NCBI RefSeq assembly: GCF_035046505.1
Contig: NC_089830.1
Coordinates: forward strand, 23,662,284 to 23,726,283
Length of the DNA stretch: 64,000 bases
Direction: 5' to 3'
Source of the DNA: Tiliqua scincoides
Lineage: Eukaryota; Chordata; Lepidosauria; Squamata; Scincidae
Made by a program: the position numbers and the translations under genes. Below the pieces are notes generated by a model, which did not search any database, was not told where the DNA came from, and saw only the letters and a list, made by a program, of their open reading frames with translations. Positions 31,937-43,949 of this stretch are shown here, piece by piece. The first letter of the stretch is position 1. Every line of letters begins with the position of its first letter.

Positions 31937-32302
31937 CAGTGGTTCCCAAACCTCTTAGTACGGGGATGCACTTTTTAAAATGACTGTCGGGACCCACCTA
32001 GGCTTACAAGATGTAAATAAAAAATCTAGACATAAATAATACTTTTTTTTTTAATGTAATAATAATAATAATAAAGATGCTCTAGTATTTATCTCCCTCT
32101 ATTTAGCCATACGTGCAAACTGTAGGAGCTCTTTATAGGGCAATTCCGATTTTTGAAAGCCTCAGGGCTTGAGGCAAGTAGTTATCTGATTCTTCCAGCA
32201 GCTGTTTTCTCACTAGAGGCTTTGCTCAATTGCTTAGGGGTTCCACCAAAAATCAGGCCGTGACCCACCAGTGGGTCCCAACCCACGGTTTGGGAACCAC
32301 TG
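31937..32302. mobile_element. hAT-type MITE, same insertion as 16541-16958
   Basis: TSD TTCTAGTC at 31929-31936 and 32303-32310, edges CAGTGGTTCCCAAAC and GTTTGGGAACCACTG. It is shorter than its duplicate because the internal ATA tract is contracted. Confidence 0.88.
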
Positions 32303-32756
32303 TTCTAGTCTATTGCACACAAAAAGAAACCTAGGGAGCAATCCTAACCAATATTCCAGCACTGACCTAGCCGCGATGCAGCCCCAAGGTAAGGTAACAA
32401 ACATGCCCTTACCTTGAGGAGGCCCTCTTGACTGCCTCCCCACTGCAGGATGCAGTGCACGCCACATTGGCACAGCTATGTCAGTGCTGGAAAGTTGGTT
32501 AGGATTGTACCTTTAGAGATGTTGATGCTGCTACAGCCCACAGAACCAGGATCTAGTTAGAATTGAACCTAGGAGTTTGGGGCCTCAGTCTCACTTGTGC
32601 TGCACCATCAACTTAATTGCCTCTTCAAAGCCAGGAAGTAAAATATTTTTCCCAAGTGGAGGTTCCTTGCCTTTAACAGCTGCACGACTCATAGAACTTC
32701 CTTATTGAAGGTAACATTTGTCTTCAGATCTAGAGACCCCTGCATAGGTCGCCACC

Positions 32757-35700
32757 ATGCAGACCCTCCTGGGACTCTTCTTCTGCTTTGTGCTCATCAC
32801 TACAGGTAAGGAGAGACCTTGAGAATTCCTGTTCTGAAGTTTTCCATCCTTGCATTCAGTGAATGTGTGGAGGAGGGAGGAGGGCTGCAACAGTGTCCCT
32901 GCTGATCATGCCTCCCAGATGTGCACACATTCAGCAGTTTTCCACCAAGGACAGTGCTGAATTCAAGGAGGATTCTGTCACCTGATTTAGAACCTGGCCA
33001 CCCATGGGAGAGTCACCCTGCCCCCCCAGAAAATGGTGTGACACTTCTTGCCCCTTTTCCAGGCACTGCTTTGGAGTGTGAGGTTTGCTCTGACAATTCC
33101 AACAACTGTACTGGGAGTCTGCAGACCTGCGAAGCCGGCAAAGACCGCTGTGCCACCGTTTTGACTGTCAACACGCTGGGTGAGTGAGAGGGACCACAAG
33201 GAAGTCTATTCATCTGCTTGTGAATGGCAGATCCAGTCCTGCCTTAGGGCAGGCTGAGGCCATCAAGGCTGGCCCATCCAGGAGGCCAACTAATGCCTCA
33301 GGCACAGATGGGTGGGGCTGTCCACTTCTGGCCACCTGCATTTTTCACATTTTTATACCGCCCTTACTCCAAAGAGCTCAGGGCGGTATACACAGCTACT
33401 TCCCTCCTTCTCTTCCTCACAACAACCCTGAGAGGTTGAGGTGAGGCTGAGAGAAAGTGACTAGCCCAAGGTCACCCAGGAAGCTTTGTGGGGATTTGAA
33501 CCTGGTTTGTCCAGGTCTAAGTCTACCTCCCAAACCACTACACCACCCTGGTTCTCATACCATTAGGCGGTGGTATGGTTTTTCAGGGCGGGGGCAAGCA
33601 TTCCAGGATGGGGGGGTGGGACCATCCTGACACAGAGCATCTCCAGTCTGTGCTGGCAAAGTAGACTTGAGTAGCCCCATTGCATATGCCTCTGTTTTGC
33701 TCTAGCAGTCGAGAATGGCTCCAAAGGGGAGGGGCCGCTTGCACGGTGCAATGAGGCTCCCTGCAAAACTTAGTGTTTTGCACCCCTCTAGCTATGCTAC
33801 TTATAGAAGGTGAATGTGGGGCAGTGGCATTGGGGGGGGGTGCAAGCCACATCGGGTTACGTGCACAGGGAGTGTGACACCCACTAGTGACCAAAATCAC
33901 TAATTGCAGTTTGTAGGAATAATAATACCATCATGTTATCTACCATTTGATGCGTAATTTACAGAAGAATGCAATGAAAAAGCCACGTTGGAATAACCAC
34001 GTTCTATCAAAAGGAATAGCTAAAAAAACCAGTGGGGCGGGGCAATGGTACATCACCACGCCCACCACCCGCCCACTGCATGGGAGGAGGTCCATTATGG
34101 CGGTGAGGCCCTGGCCTCCCACCCTGGGCACTGCAAATCCTACTGACTCCACACTTGTCACAGTGTGTTAAATGGATTTTCTGCCTTTGCTGCCATCTTG
34201 CAAAGTGTGTTGATAAGGGGAGGAAGAGGCTGCCTCTTTGTCCTTTAACCCGTCTTCTCGTTCTCCCCCTGCAGTGGGATTCCAAATTAACACCATCAAT
34301 AAGGGCTGCGTATCTTCGAGCGACTGCAGCATAGAACCAAAGTATATGAACTTGGGGCAAGGAAAAGGAATACGTTCTTCCACTACCTGTTGTGTGGGAA
34401 ATACCTGCAGACCTGCAAAACCTCAATGTAAGTTATAACGGCAAACATTTATCGCAACGGCCTATGTACGGTTGGTCTGCGTAGTTATAGCACAGGAGAC
34501 AGTCATGATTGCCCTTAACAGTCACAATTCCCCTTGATGTTGCTACCCTACTCTTGTTATAATTTCTACCCGTTCATCTCTCCTTATTCCTCCTCATTTT
34601 TGGTGACCCGGCATTGCTCCACGGTCCATGGTGACCTTCTACAGTATCTTTCTTGCATTTACTAATATGACATGTTGACCTGCGGCAGGGGGAAATTTTG
34701 GGCTGGCCCCGGGCATGTTCGCCTTTCTGTCCAACAGTATGGACACGGCTGGCTTTCTTTGGGTACTTGGCTAATACAAGATTTACTTACTAGCAAGGTA
34801 TAAGGCTACTGGTTCAGAATGGTTCATATGTTCTTTAATCTCTGCTTCATAGCTCAGTCCAAACCAAAGCCCTGGGCTGTGATGCAGTAGCAACAAAACA
34901 GTCTCTGCTGCATCCAGCACGGAAAGGTTTTCCTGAAGGAAAAAGACATTTGTCCTCTTCCCCTGGGGTAAGCCAGAACATCCTCTATGGAGCTACTCAG
35001 GCTTGCACCAGCAACATCACTAGCATAGCTCCCAGCAGCCCTGTGTGGAGGAGACACACCCAGGAGGGGGCATAGGATGCAGTGGTAGCCAATACCTCCA
35101 TACCTGCCCCCTCTTGGGGCCCTATTTGCCTGTCCCTGCCTCCTCCTTGTCCTCCCCCTGCCCTGTTACACTCTATCCACTTCCCCTGCTGTTTCCCCTC
35201 CCCTCTGCCTGTCCACAGGGCACCTACCTGCTCTTGTCAGGCACTGGCCTCCGACTGGCACAGGCAGGCCAGCGCAGGCCTTTCTGCCATGCCAAGATCC
35301 TCTGCACATGCTTTATGGCAGTTTTGAGACAGCGCACACTCCCGTCATGCCGGCAGTAGTTGGCTTAGGATTGAGCTGCCCACCAAATCAATGGTTCTAT
35401 TTATAGATTTCTTATTTTATTTTTCACATTTTTTATACTGCCCTTCTTCCAAGGGGCTCAGGGCAGTGACGTGGTTCCTTCCTCCTTTTGTCCTTACAAC
35501 AATCACCCTGTGAGGTTGGCAAGGCTGAGAGAGAGTGACTGGCCCAAGGTCATCCGGGGAGCTTTATGGCTGAGCAGGGATTTGAACCTGGTTCTTTCCA
35601 GGTCAAAGTCCAGCTCCTGAACCACGACATCACCCTGGCTTATCTTCTGATTGCTTTCAGTGCCTCCAGCCACTACCAGACCCAACGGGAAGCAGTGCCC

Positions 35701-36660
35701 AGCCTGTTACACCACGTCAAGCAGCAGCAAGTGCAATGACAGGGAGAAGGTGAACTGTGTCGGACCTGAGAACCAGTGTTTGGATATGAGCATGACGATC
35801 GCCTACGGTAATGTCAATTTCCATAGCTCCATAGCATTGTGCCTTGAAGCCTTCATGCCTTCCATGTCAGTGAGGGAGTCAATGTCAGGTAGCCTTAAAG
35901 GAGAAAGGGTGATACGATATAGTTTCACGAAGCCCACTAAGGCTAATTAGTTCCCCCAGTTTAACCACAGTGTTTCCCTCTAGCAAACACTATCCAGCAC
36001 ACCTACTGCTGAAAGCCCAGGCTTTAACCCCATGTTTTCCAGATTCACCAGAGCAAAGGGCCACTGCAGACACCACATCCTATCTCCTCTCCATATCTTC
36101 TGCTGTTCCAATACATGAGTAGAGCAGAGTTCTTCAGCGTTTGTCCCCCTGCTGTACCAATTCACATGGTCCCTCCTATTGGAAGTACCACTGGGAATGA
36201 TGTCATCGCTGGTTATTTCCAGATTGGGAGGCCAGACACAACTCAACAAACCCTAAGAGGCTCAGGGTGGGCAGGAGAGCTTTTTCGAGCACACAAAAAG
36301 TGCATGCTGAGCCAAGCCTGCTGCTGCTTGTCACATTGCATTGCTGGTCTTGCTGCCAGGAAACAGGGGCCTGGGGTCCCGTGAGTACCACCAGTGGTAT
36401 ACGTAGAGTAGAGAATTGGAGAAGGTTCTGGGAACTTAATTCATTTGGTGGGTGATGACATATTCCCGGAATCCACGGCTGTTGTTGACTTGCCATGTCG
36501 TCTTCCATACCCAGGAACTTCTGTTGTCAGCGCCACCCAGCAAGGCTGTGTCACCCAGTCGATCTGTGATGGTTTAAGAAGAAGCGAGACAAATGAATCA
36601 GGGGTCCGCATTATTATCACCAAGGCTGAATGCAAACCAGCCCCCACCGTTTCGTCCTGA
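32757..36660 (+). CDS. PINLYP: PLI-gamma copy 2: two-domain secreted phospholipase A2 inhibitor
   Basis: Coding exons 32757-32805, 33063-33179, 34275-34427, 35661-35807 and 36515-36660 (612 nt, 203 residues), all introns phase 1. The signal peptide exon is identical to copy 1. Domain I has ten Cys (LECEVC, NNC, QTC, DRC, KGC, SSDC, TTCC, GNTC). Domain II has GKQCPAC, SSKC, KVNC, ENQC, QQGC, QSIC, KAEC, so it keeps the Cys that copy 1 lost. Compared with copy 1 about 38 codons change the amino acid and about 3 are silent; exon 5 alone has 15 replacements and no silent change. Intron 1 is about 340 bp shorter than in copy 1 and intron 3 differs. 3' end: hAT element in the 3' UTR, AATAAA at 37722-37727. 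PLA2 binding is inferred from the snake family. Confidence 0.93.
33346..33562 (-). mobile_element. tRNA-like squamate SINE, same insertion as 19847-20062
   Basis: Intron 2 of PLI-gamma copy 2; same body and orientation. On its left side unit 2 lacks the 1.37-kb stretch (18478-19846) that unit 1 has. Confidence 0.65.
33822..34152. mobile_element. MITE, duplicate of 20321-20652
   Basis: Same family interior and the same position shortly before exon 3. Confidence 0.65.
35407..35642 (-). mobile_element. tRNA-like squamate SINE in intron 3 of PLI-gamma copy 2
   Basis: Minus strand: GGTTCAAATCCCTGCTCAGC and GTCACTCTCTCTCAGCC, B-box and body of the family. It ends about 20 bp before the acceptor of exon 4, so its edge abuts the polypyrimidine tract. 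Copy 1 has no SINE here. Confidence 0.65.
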
Positions 36661-36726
36661 GTATTGATCTTTCATCCTGACCAAGAAGCGTGTTTATGCT
36701 TCAAGCCTTTTCATAAGACCTCCCTC

Positions 36727-37640
36727 CAGGGGCGTCACTAGGGTTGGTGTCACATGGGGTGATAAATCATGCTGTCACCCCCATGCACCTCCTCCCATGC
36801 CAGTCCACACAGAATCTTTAGTAATATTTTTTTGTACTAATGTCAGTCGTAATTCCCGTATATCACTGAATGTAGTGGCAGTAGTAGTGGCTACTAGAAA
36901 TTAAAATCACACCCTTAAATGACAATATCATAGACACATTTAGGATCGAGCTGCACGAGTAACTAGTAAGAGGAAGGCTGCCAGCTCTCACTTTAATCTG
37001 ATCTGTGAAATAAATGGTCTCCTTGTGACATTTGTTTCACATATCTATTATTTAATCGATTATCTATGCCATTAAAGTTTAAATGAAATGAAATGAAATT
37101 TAATCGATTGCTTTGAGAAAACAATAGCTCTTGCGTATTCAGTGATGCAAATTATTAGCTATGTTTAAAAAAAAAGTTGTTACAAACTATTCTGTGCTAT
37201 CTATCATTGATTTTGATTTTGATTGATATAATTGATAGCTGCCTTGGGTGCCCTTCGGGGAGAAAGGTGGAATACAAATCCAATAAATATATACATTTTA
37301 AACATTCATGTACTAACTCAGTATTTTTAAACCATTTTCTACCACTGGTACATTTTTGCACCTCTGGTAACAAATGTAGGGCACAGTCCTAACCCACTTT
37401 CCAGTACCACTATCCAACATAAGGGTAATGCAACTTTGAGGTAAGGGAACAAACATTGCCAGGAGGCCTCTGTGACGGCCCCCCCCCCCAGCTGCAGGAT
37501 GCAGCATATGCCCCACTGGCAAAGCTATGCCAGTGCTGGAAAGTTTGTTAGGATTGAGCCCTTTCGGTGTCATTTTGGTGTCACCCCTCCCTGGGGTGTC
37601 ACCTGGTGCAGTCCGCCCCCACCTCCTAGTGACGTCCCTG
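36727..37640. mobile_element. hAT-type element in the 3' UTR of PLI-gamma copy 2
   Basis: TSD CCTCCCTC at 36719-36726 and 37641-37648; same insertion as 22883-23806. It holds the nested palindromic MITE (37380-37560) and, only here, a small retroposon tail (about 37207-37296, GCCTTGGGTGCCCTTCGGGG with AATAAATATATA). Confidence 0.88.
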
Positions 37641-37962
37641 CCTCCCTCCTGCTTAGCTGTGACCTTTGCTGAAGCTGTTTCAGTCGCCTGGAAGGAGATT
37701 ATATCCTCCTTGAGTGAAATCAATAAAAGCCAGCTCAAATGCACACAGAATTGAAAGGTGTTTCTTTGTACCATCATGCTGACTTAGCAAGGAGGTCTGT
37801 TGTGGTGCTTTTGGACCAGGTACACTAGAGGGACTTCAAGGTGTGCCTGATGATCCTTGCCTCCACTGCTGTGCTGACCTTGCAGTAGGGTGCCATCATG
37901 CCCAACCCCACTGGAAGTGGAGATGTCTGGGACACCACCTGAGTGGTTCACCATTGGGACAC

Positions 37963-38282
37963 ATAAGAACAGCCCCACTGGATCAGGCCATAGGCCCATC
38001 TAGTCCAGCTTCCTGTATCTCACAGCGGCCCACCAAATGCCCCAGGGAGCACACCAGATAACAAGAGACCTTCATCCTGGTTCCCTTCCTTGCATCTGGC
38101 ATTCTGACATAGCCCATTTCTAAAATCAGGAGGTTGCACATACACATCATGGCTTGTAACCCGTAATAGATTTTTCCTCCAGAAACTTGTCCAATCCCCT
38201 TGTGTCCACATGTGTCTGTGTTGTCGCCTGGCCCTTGGTGACATGGTTTGGGAGAGGAGAGTGTAGAGCAAGGCCCCAAGGC
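37963..38282 (-). mobile_element. CR1 3' end closing unit 2
   Basis: Duplicate of 24122-24447. Similarity between the units stops at about 38282 (GGCAGGGCAAGC here is the last shared stretch). Confidence 0.8.
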
Positions 38283-41145
38283 AGGGCAAGCCAGCCACTC
38301 CAGTGCACAGCTACTGTTTTGGGTGGTCATTGTGGAACCCATAAAAGTGGAACTGGAAAAAACAAGACCAAAGAAAGGACTTGGTTTTATAGGGCTCCAT
38401 GTCTCAAGTTTCCATACTTGCATTCAAATGTATACATTGCCCCATCCAGAAAAAACCACGCAATTGAATTTTTAAAAAAAACATACATGGGTTTATCCAT
38501 GGGTTCAATATCAGTGGATTTGACCCACTGGAGGCTCCTAATCTGACACTAGAGGACCCACAGAGGACCTCTCAGACATGAAAACTGGAACTTCCTGCTA
38601 AAAGCCTCTGGGGGGTATTCTGAGTCATGGGGAGGTTGCAAGCTGCCTCTCCGCAACTCAGAGGACCTCTCAGACATGACCTCCAGACACAACCGGGAGC
38701 TCCTCTGTGGGTCAGGCTGTGAATTTGGTTATCTATAGTTTCCAGGAACAGAATCCCCAGTGGGGATGCCGAGAATCGACCCTTATTCACATTTTCTCAA
38801 AAGCAAATACAATTCAACAATTGTTTGTTTCAGCTTGTTGAGCTTCTTTGTTTCGTGATGGAACCCAAATGCTCTGTGCAACCAAGTTTAACCATTTTAA
38901 GACAGACAACGCCAGGTCACCAGTTTTGCTTGAAACAAATCCATCTGTCCAGTTTCTTCCTAATTGGGGGGGAGGGATGGACAAAGGTTAATAGGTTATT
39001 TTTAGGCTGCTGGTTGCCTCCACCCCTTGACCTCTGTGCTCTGCCCCAGTACTGGATCCACCCCTCCATATTGCAAGGATCAGTACACTTGGGACCTCCC
39101 CAGGCTCTGCCTCAAAAATCTCACATTTCTTTGGATGTGTCCAACCTGGCAGCTGCAACAGTGCCTCTCTCGAAAGGATTTCCAGGTATCAGATTTTGTT
39201 TATCGCCACTCTGAACAAAAGCGTGTTTGCTTCAGTTGAAAGGGCAAATATTTCTCAAGTGTTTCAGTGACTAAGGAATTGTATCCTTTTCTGTTTTCTT
39301 GAATCACTTCTTCCTTGCCCCCAAATTACCTCCCAGGCACGTAGCACAGAAAGTGGTAGCTATCTTGTGACAAACACAAGGAACAGATGAACCCAGTCCT
39401 GTTCACTTGTACCCTCTGCGCATTTATTGTATGGACAATGGGCAGCTGGTAGTCACCCACACCTCTAAAGTTGACGCAATCCAATCAGGAACACCCCAAT
39501 GTCCATGCATTCCACCACACACTTGCAGAGGATTGATCAAATGCATGGCTATCAGGAGGCCTCTGAGAGAAATTTTATCATGGGGTTCAATGTTTCTTTG
39601 GAGTTCCTCCCCTTCTCCATTGGATCATAATTTCATATGATCAAGGGATCATAATTTCTCTGAATTAAGACATATAAAACTAAGGGCGCAATCCAGAGCA
39701 TCCCTTCGGCCAGTACAAACTCCTTGTGACAGCCAAAGATTGTCACAAAAGTGCTAAAGTAAAGCACTTTCCCGGTACTCTTGGGGGGAGATAAGGTGGC
39801 GCATGGACTGGCCTCCCCGCACTGATGCGAGCCCTGGGGCCCAGAAAGGCAGAGGCAGGGAGGAGGCACTTCGGGGTGGGTGGTGGACATTTCTGAAGGC
39901 GGGTGGGCGGGGAGTGGGAGGCGGGATCAGGATCCAGCACTTATGCTGGATGCTGGACTTGTTCCTAAGTAACCTGCGGAAGCCCCGGGCTGCTCAGATT
40001 TGCACCACTGATTCTGGTGGCGCAGATTCGAGTAGCCCCATTGGGGCTGCTGCAGCTCTCCCTGGGGTAAGGGGAAAAGTTTCCCCTTGACTTGGGCTGA
40101 GCCTCAGACAGCCCCAAACTTGTGCTACATACAGATTGGACCCACCAGCCTGCCTGTTGCAGCGCAGGTTAGGATCGCGCTGCCCAGTTGCAATCCTATC
40201 CATACTTACCTGGGAGTAAGCCCCATTGACTATAATGGCACTTACTTCTGAGTAGACATGCATAGGAGTGGGCTCTAAGAAGGCTTACACAAAATGCAAA
40301 TGCTAGTCTTCACACAAACATTCATGAAATAATTTCTGAGACCCTAGGAAATTTCCAGCTCTTCTCCTTTGGCTCCTGGGACCCCTTTTGGACACCAGGC
40401 CCAGGTACGATGTAGCCCCTGCAACCCCCGCCATGAACCCTGGGGAGATCCGCAAATGTAAGATCCCAGGAAACGTTTGCCCCACCCCTCCTTTGACTCC
40501 TGGGTCCTGTTTTTGACCCTGGGCCCCAGTACAATTTACTATCTGCAACCCCCCCATTGGTGTGGGCTCAGTGTGTGAGTTTTTGCACCCTCCTTCAGAT
40601 ATTCACAGAAGGTCTGGAGGAGACAGTCAAAAAACCCTCAACTCAATGCCAAAATATCCTACTGAAGTCATGAAACCATAAGTAGGTTTCATGGTTTTTG
40701 GTCAAAAACCATAAGTAGGAAGCCAAGCACAACCAACCCCTTCTCAACCAGGATTCCCCTTTCCATGGTATATGCTACTGTTGCCCCCTTCTCAAGTTTG
40801 CTTATGGTGTAGGAGCTCCAGTGAGACCCGAGTACCCATATGCTGGGTCAGTCTGTGATAACTCAGGGTCATCCTGCTGAAACTTCTCTCTAGATATCTG
40901 TTGCAGGGCCCTCTCCATTTGGAGAGAATGGAGAAGGAGACCTTTTCCCTAGTGGGAAGGGCAGGGGAGTGCTAACCTGCCCTGGCAACTAACTTTTCAG
41001 AAGAAAAAAGTCACCAATCTCACAGTCATTAAAATGTAGTTGGAGTATATACTTGAAAGCTTCCCACTTCTTTATTTTGTCCCGCTTAAAAGGTCAGAAT
41101 AATATCGGCAACTGATAAGATTAGTTGGGCCATAACTGTTCTTTG
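38283..41145. other. Intergenic: repeat-rich, no gene seen
   Basis: Contains a DNA-transposon fragment near 38495-38545 (AATATCAGTGGATTTGACCC, related to 60276-60630), an unassigned stretch 38600-39660, a GC-rich MITE-like block about 39685-40190, an AGTAAG-type short repeat at 40189-40273 and, at 40285-40560, a family with an internal ~80-bp direct repeat (GATCCCAGGAAA ... TTTGACTCCTGGG) that recurs at 63590-63900. No Ly6-type exon was found on either strand. Confidence 0.5.
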
Positions 41146-41153
41146 TTCTAGAG

Positions 41154-41517
41154 CAGTGTTTCTCAAACTGTGGGTCAGGACCCACCAGGTGGGTCGCGAG
41201 CTAATTTCAGGTGGGTCCCCATTCACTTCAACATTTTATTTTTAATATATCAGACTTGATGCGACCATGGTGTGTGACTGCATTTGGGGAAATGTTACAA
41301 ACCTGGACTTTTAACAAGCTACTATGTATATTCTTTTAGCAAGGATGGTCAATGGGACTTACACCTGGGTAAGTGTGGAGTAGGATTGCAGCCTAGGATT
41401 TTCAAAAACTTTCCAGCTTGATGAGGTCACTTCCAGTCATGACATCACTTCTGGTGGGTCCTGACAGATTCTCATTCTAAAAAGTGGGTCCCAGTGCTAA
41501 ATGTGTGAGAATCACTG
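41154..41517. mobile_element. hAT-type MITE, first of a pair sharing target sites
   Basis: Edges CAGTGTTTCTCAAACTG and GTGTGAGAATCACTG; TSD TTCTAGAG at 41146-41153 and 41518-41525, perfect. Confidence 0.88.
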
Positions 41518-41525
41518 TTCTAGAG

Positions 41526-41876
41526 CCATGTTTCTCAATGTTTGTCCTCAGCTGTACCACTTTAGACGGTCCACCTGTTTGAAGTACCACAGGAAGTAAC
41601 TGGCAATGACATCATCACCAGTTACTTCTGGGTTGAGAGGCCAGATGCGATGCACCAACACCAGTAAGAGGCTCAGGGAGGACAGGAGGGCTTCTTTGAG
41701 AGCAGAAAAGCACGCATCGAAGCTCTGCGTACTGAGCCGAACCTTCTACCGCTTTTGACTGTGTCACATTCCTGGCGTTGCTGCTGGGCGGTAGGTGTCT
41801 AGGGGTCCCACATCTACCACCAGACACCACCTCAAGTACCACTGGTGGTACCCATACCACAGGTTGAGAAACACTG
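41526..41876. mobile_element. hAT-type MITE, second of a pair sharing target sites
   Basis: Edges CCATGTTTCTCAATG and CAGGTTGAGAAACACTG; flanked by TTCTAGAG at 41518-41525 (shared with the element before it) and 41877-41884. Different interior from its neighbour (GTACCACAGGAAGTAACTGG). Relatives at about 22270-22570 and 36120-36410. Confidence 0.85.
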
Positions 41877-42419
41877 TTCTAGAGAACCAAGAATCTGGTT
41901 TAAAAGAAATAAGAAAAACTATCAAGCTGGAAATTTATTTTATTTTTTAAAAAGCACCATAATTTCTCATTTCACCACTCAGATGTGCACAGTTTTTGAA
42001 TGTTCACTCCATTACCTGTCACTCAGCAATTGAAATGATGACATCAGCACTCAATCATTTAGGTTGTTCTCATATACATGAGGACATTTCAAATTATTCT
42101 CAATCAGAATGTTCAGGTCAACCAACTGATTGGAGATTGGTTTTAAACGGGGGGGGGGGGGGCGCATTTACAGCCCAGTCCTATCATGGATTGGGCTGAC
42201 ACGCTGAGGGATTTATGACAGCAGAACTCAAGTTCGTTGTCATAAAATGGCCTCTAGTGGCAGCCATTTTAGGTACACTACCCACCTGGTAGCAGTGGAC
42301 AGTGGCATGGGCAGAACAAGGGGGGGAGAGGGTGGAATGGGGGAATGCAGGAAGTGGAATGGGGCGGGGAGGGAGGCAGACTGGGGGAGATATTGATGGC
42401 ACTTGCATGCTCCAATATC

Positions 42420-43090
42420 ATAAGAACATAAGAACAGCCCCACTGGATCAGGCCACAGGCCCATCTAGTCCAGCTTCCTGTATCTCACAGCGGCCCACCC
42501 AATGCCCCAGGGAGCACACCAGATAACAAGAGACCTGCAAGGCCTCCTGGGAATTGTAGTTAAAAACATAAGAACAGCCCCACTGGATCAGGCCACAGGC
42601 CCATCTAGTCCAGCTTCCTGTATCTCACAGCGGCCCACCAAATGCCCCAGGGAGCACACCAGATAACAAGAGACCTCATCCTGGTGCCATCCCTTGCATC
42701 TGGCATTCTGACATAGCCCATTTCTAAAATCAGGAGGTTGCGCATACACATCATGGCTTGTACCCCATAATGGATTTTTCCTCCAGAAACTTGTCCAATC
42801 CCCTTTTAAAGGCGTCTAGGCTAGACACCAGCACCACATCCTGTGGCAAGGAGTTCCACAGACCGACCACACGCTGAGTAGAGAAATATTTTCTTTTGTC
42901 TGTCCTAACCCGCCCAACACTCAATTTTAGTGGACGTCCCCTGGTTCTGGTATTATGTGAGAGTGTAAAGAGCATCTCCCTATCCACTCTGTCCATCCCC
43001 TGCATAATTTTGTATGTCTCAATCATGTCCCCCCTCAGGCGTCTCTTTTCTAGGCTGAAGAGGCCCAAACGCCGAAGCCTTTCCTAAATA
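42420..43090 (-). mobile_element. CR1 with a doubled 3' end
   Basis: Minus strand: end of ORF2 (43068-42751: MGLFSLEKRRLRGD, MIETYKIMQGMDRVDREM), the 3' UTR to about 42566, then a 27-bp ACTACAATTCCCAGGAGGCC-type link (42537-42563), then a second copy of the last ~115 bp of CR1 (42421-42536). The same compound structure is at 49880-50283 on the plus strand. Confidence 0.82.
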
Positions 43091-43269
43091 TCCCTAAACC
43101 TGTCTGTCTCCCTTACCGTCGCTATTGCATGCCACTTGTTCGCTTACCTACCATGGTGAGCAAATGTTCACTTACCCCAAGGAGACCTTTCCAGTTCCCC
43201 CTGCATATTCTGTGCATGCTCTGTTGGCACGGCTGCATCGGTGGGGAGGGATTTGGGTACTACTAGGGA

Positions 43270-43650
43270 GCATGTAGGGATAGAGCGGATAGAGAAAACT
43301 TCTTTTCCGTCTCCGAACACCAGAACCAGGAGATACCCACTAAAACTGAATGTTGGGAGAGTTAGGACAAAAGAAAATATTTCTTTACCCAGAGTGTGAT
43401 TAGTCTGTGGAACTCCTTGCCACAAGAAGTGGTGACGGCATGCCTTTAAGAGGGGAACGGAAAAATTTCTGGAGGAAAAGTCCATCACGAGTTACAAGTC
43501 ATGGTAGGTAGGTGCAAGCTCCTGATTTTAGAAGTAGGCTACCTCAGAATGCCAAATGCAGGGGAGGGCACCAGGATGCAGGCTGTGTCTTGTCTTGTGT
43601 GCTCCCTGAAGCACTTGGTGGGCTCCATGAGAGACATTGCACGAGCCATG
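43270..43650 (+). mobile_element. Diverged CR1 3' end
   Basis: AAAGAAAATATTTCTTTACC, GTCTGTGGAACTCCTTGCCA and TTTCTGGAGGAAAAGTCC are CR1 3' UTR landmarks; strongly diverged from the copy next to it. It lies 300 bp upstream of the PLI-gamma copy 3 promoter. Confidence 0.7.
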
Positions 43651-43949
43651 AATGGCACAGACTCAGGCTCTTCAGAATAGAAACCTTTAGCTCCCCAAGT
43701 GACCCCCCTTTATTACCTACTTCCTCCTTCTAACTTTCCCAAGATGATAAGAAGTCACAAGGGTAGCCCTCTCTGCCCCTGGTGTTTGCCCTTGTGGTGC
43801 CAAGCACTTGACTCCCTTTGTTTGGGGAAAGGGAAATAATTGCACCATTGTGAGAGAAACAGGAGGAGAAGGAAACAAATTATCAGCTTTTATTGATGTT
43901 GAGATGGGCGAAACAAAATCATAATGGGTGTGTAATCAAAGAAGTGCTT

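Larger units (their letters stand above)
24448..38282 (+). repeat. Tandem segmental duplication, unit 2 (partner 6421-24447)
   Basis: Starts with half of the hairpin MITE and the CR1 end that in unit 1 lie in intron 2 of the Ly6-like gene, so it received only that gene's last exon plus a whole PLI-gamma gene. Unit-2-only segments include the L1 at 25186-28217, a small retroposon at about 37207-37296, part of a MITE near 30832-30965 and a different intron 3 (34672-35645). Confidence 0.88.

Noticed and set aside
42537-42563. ZNF143/STAF-type promoter element
   Set aside because: The motif is part of a repeated CR1 compound end at two loci and no gene start lies nearby.
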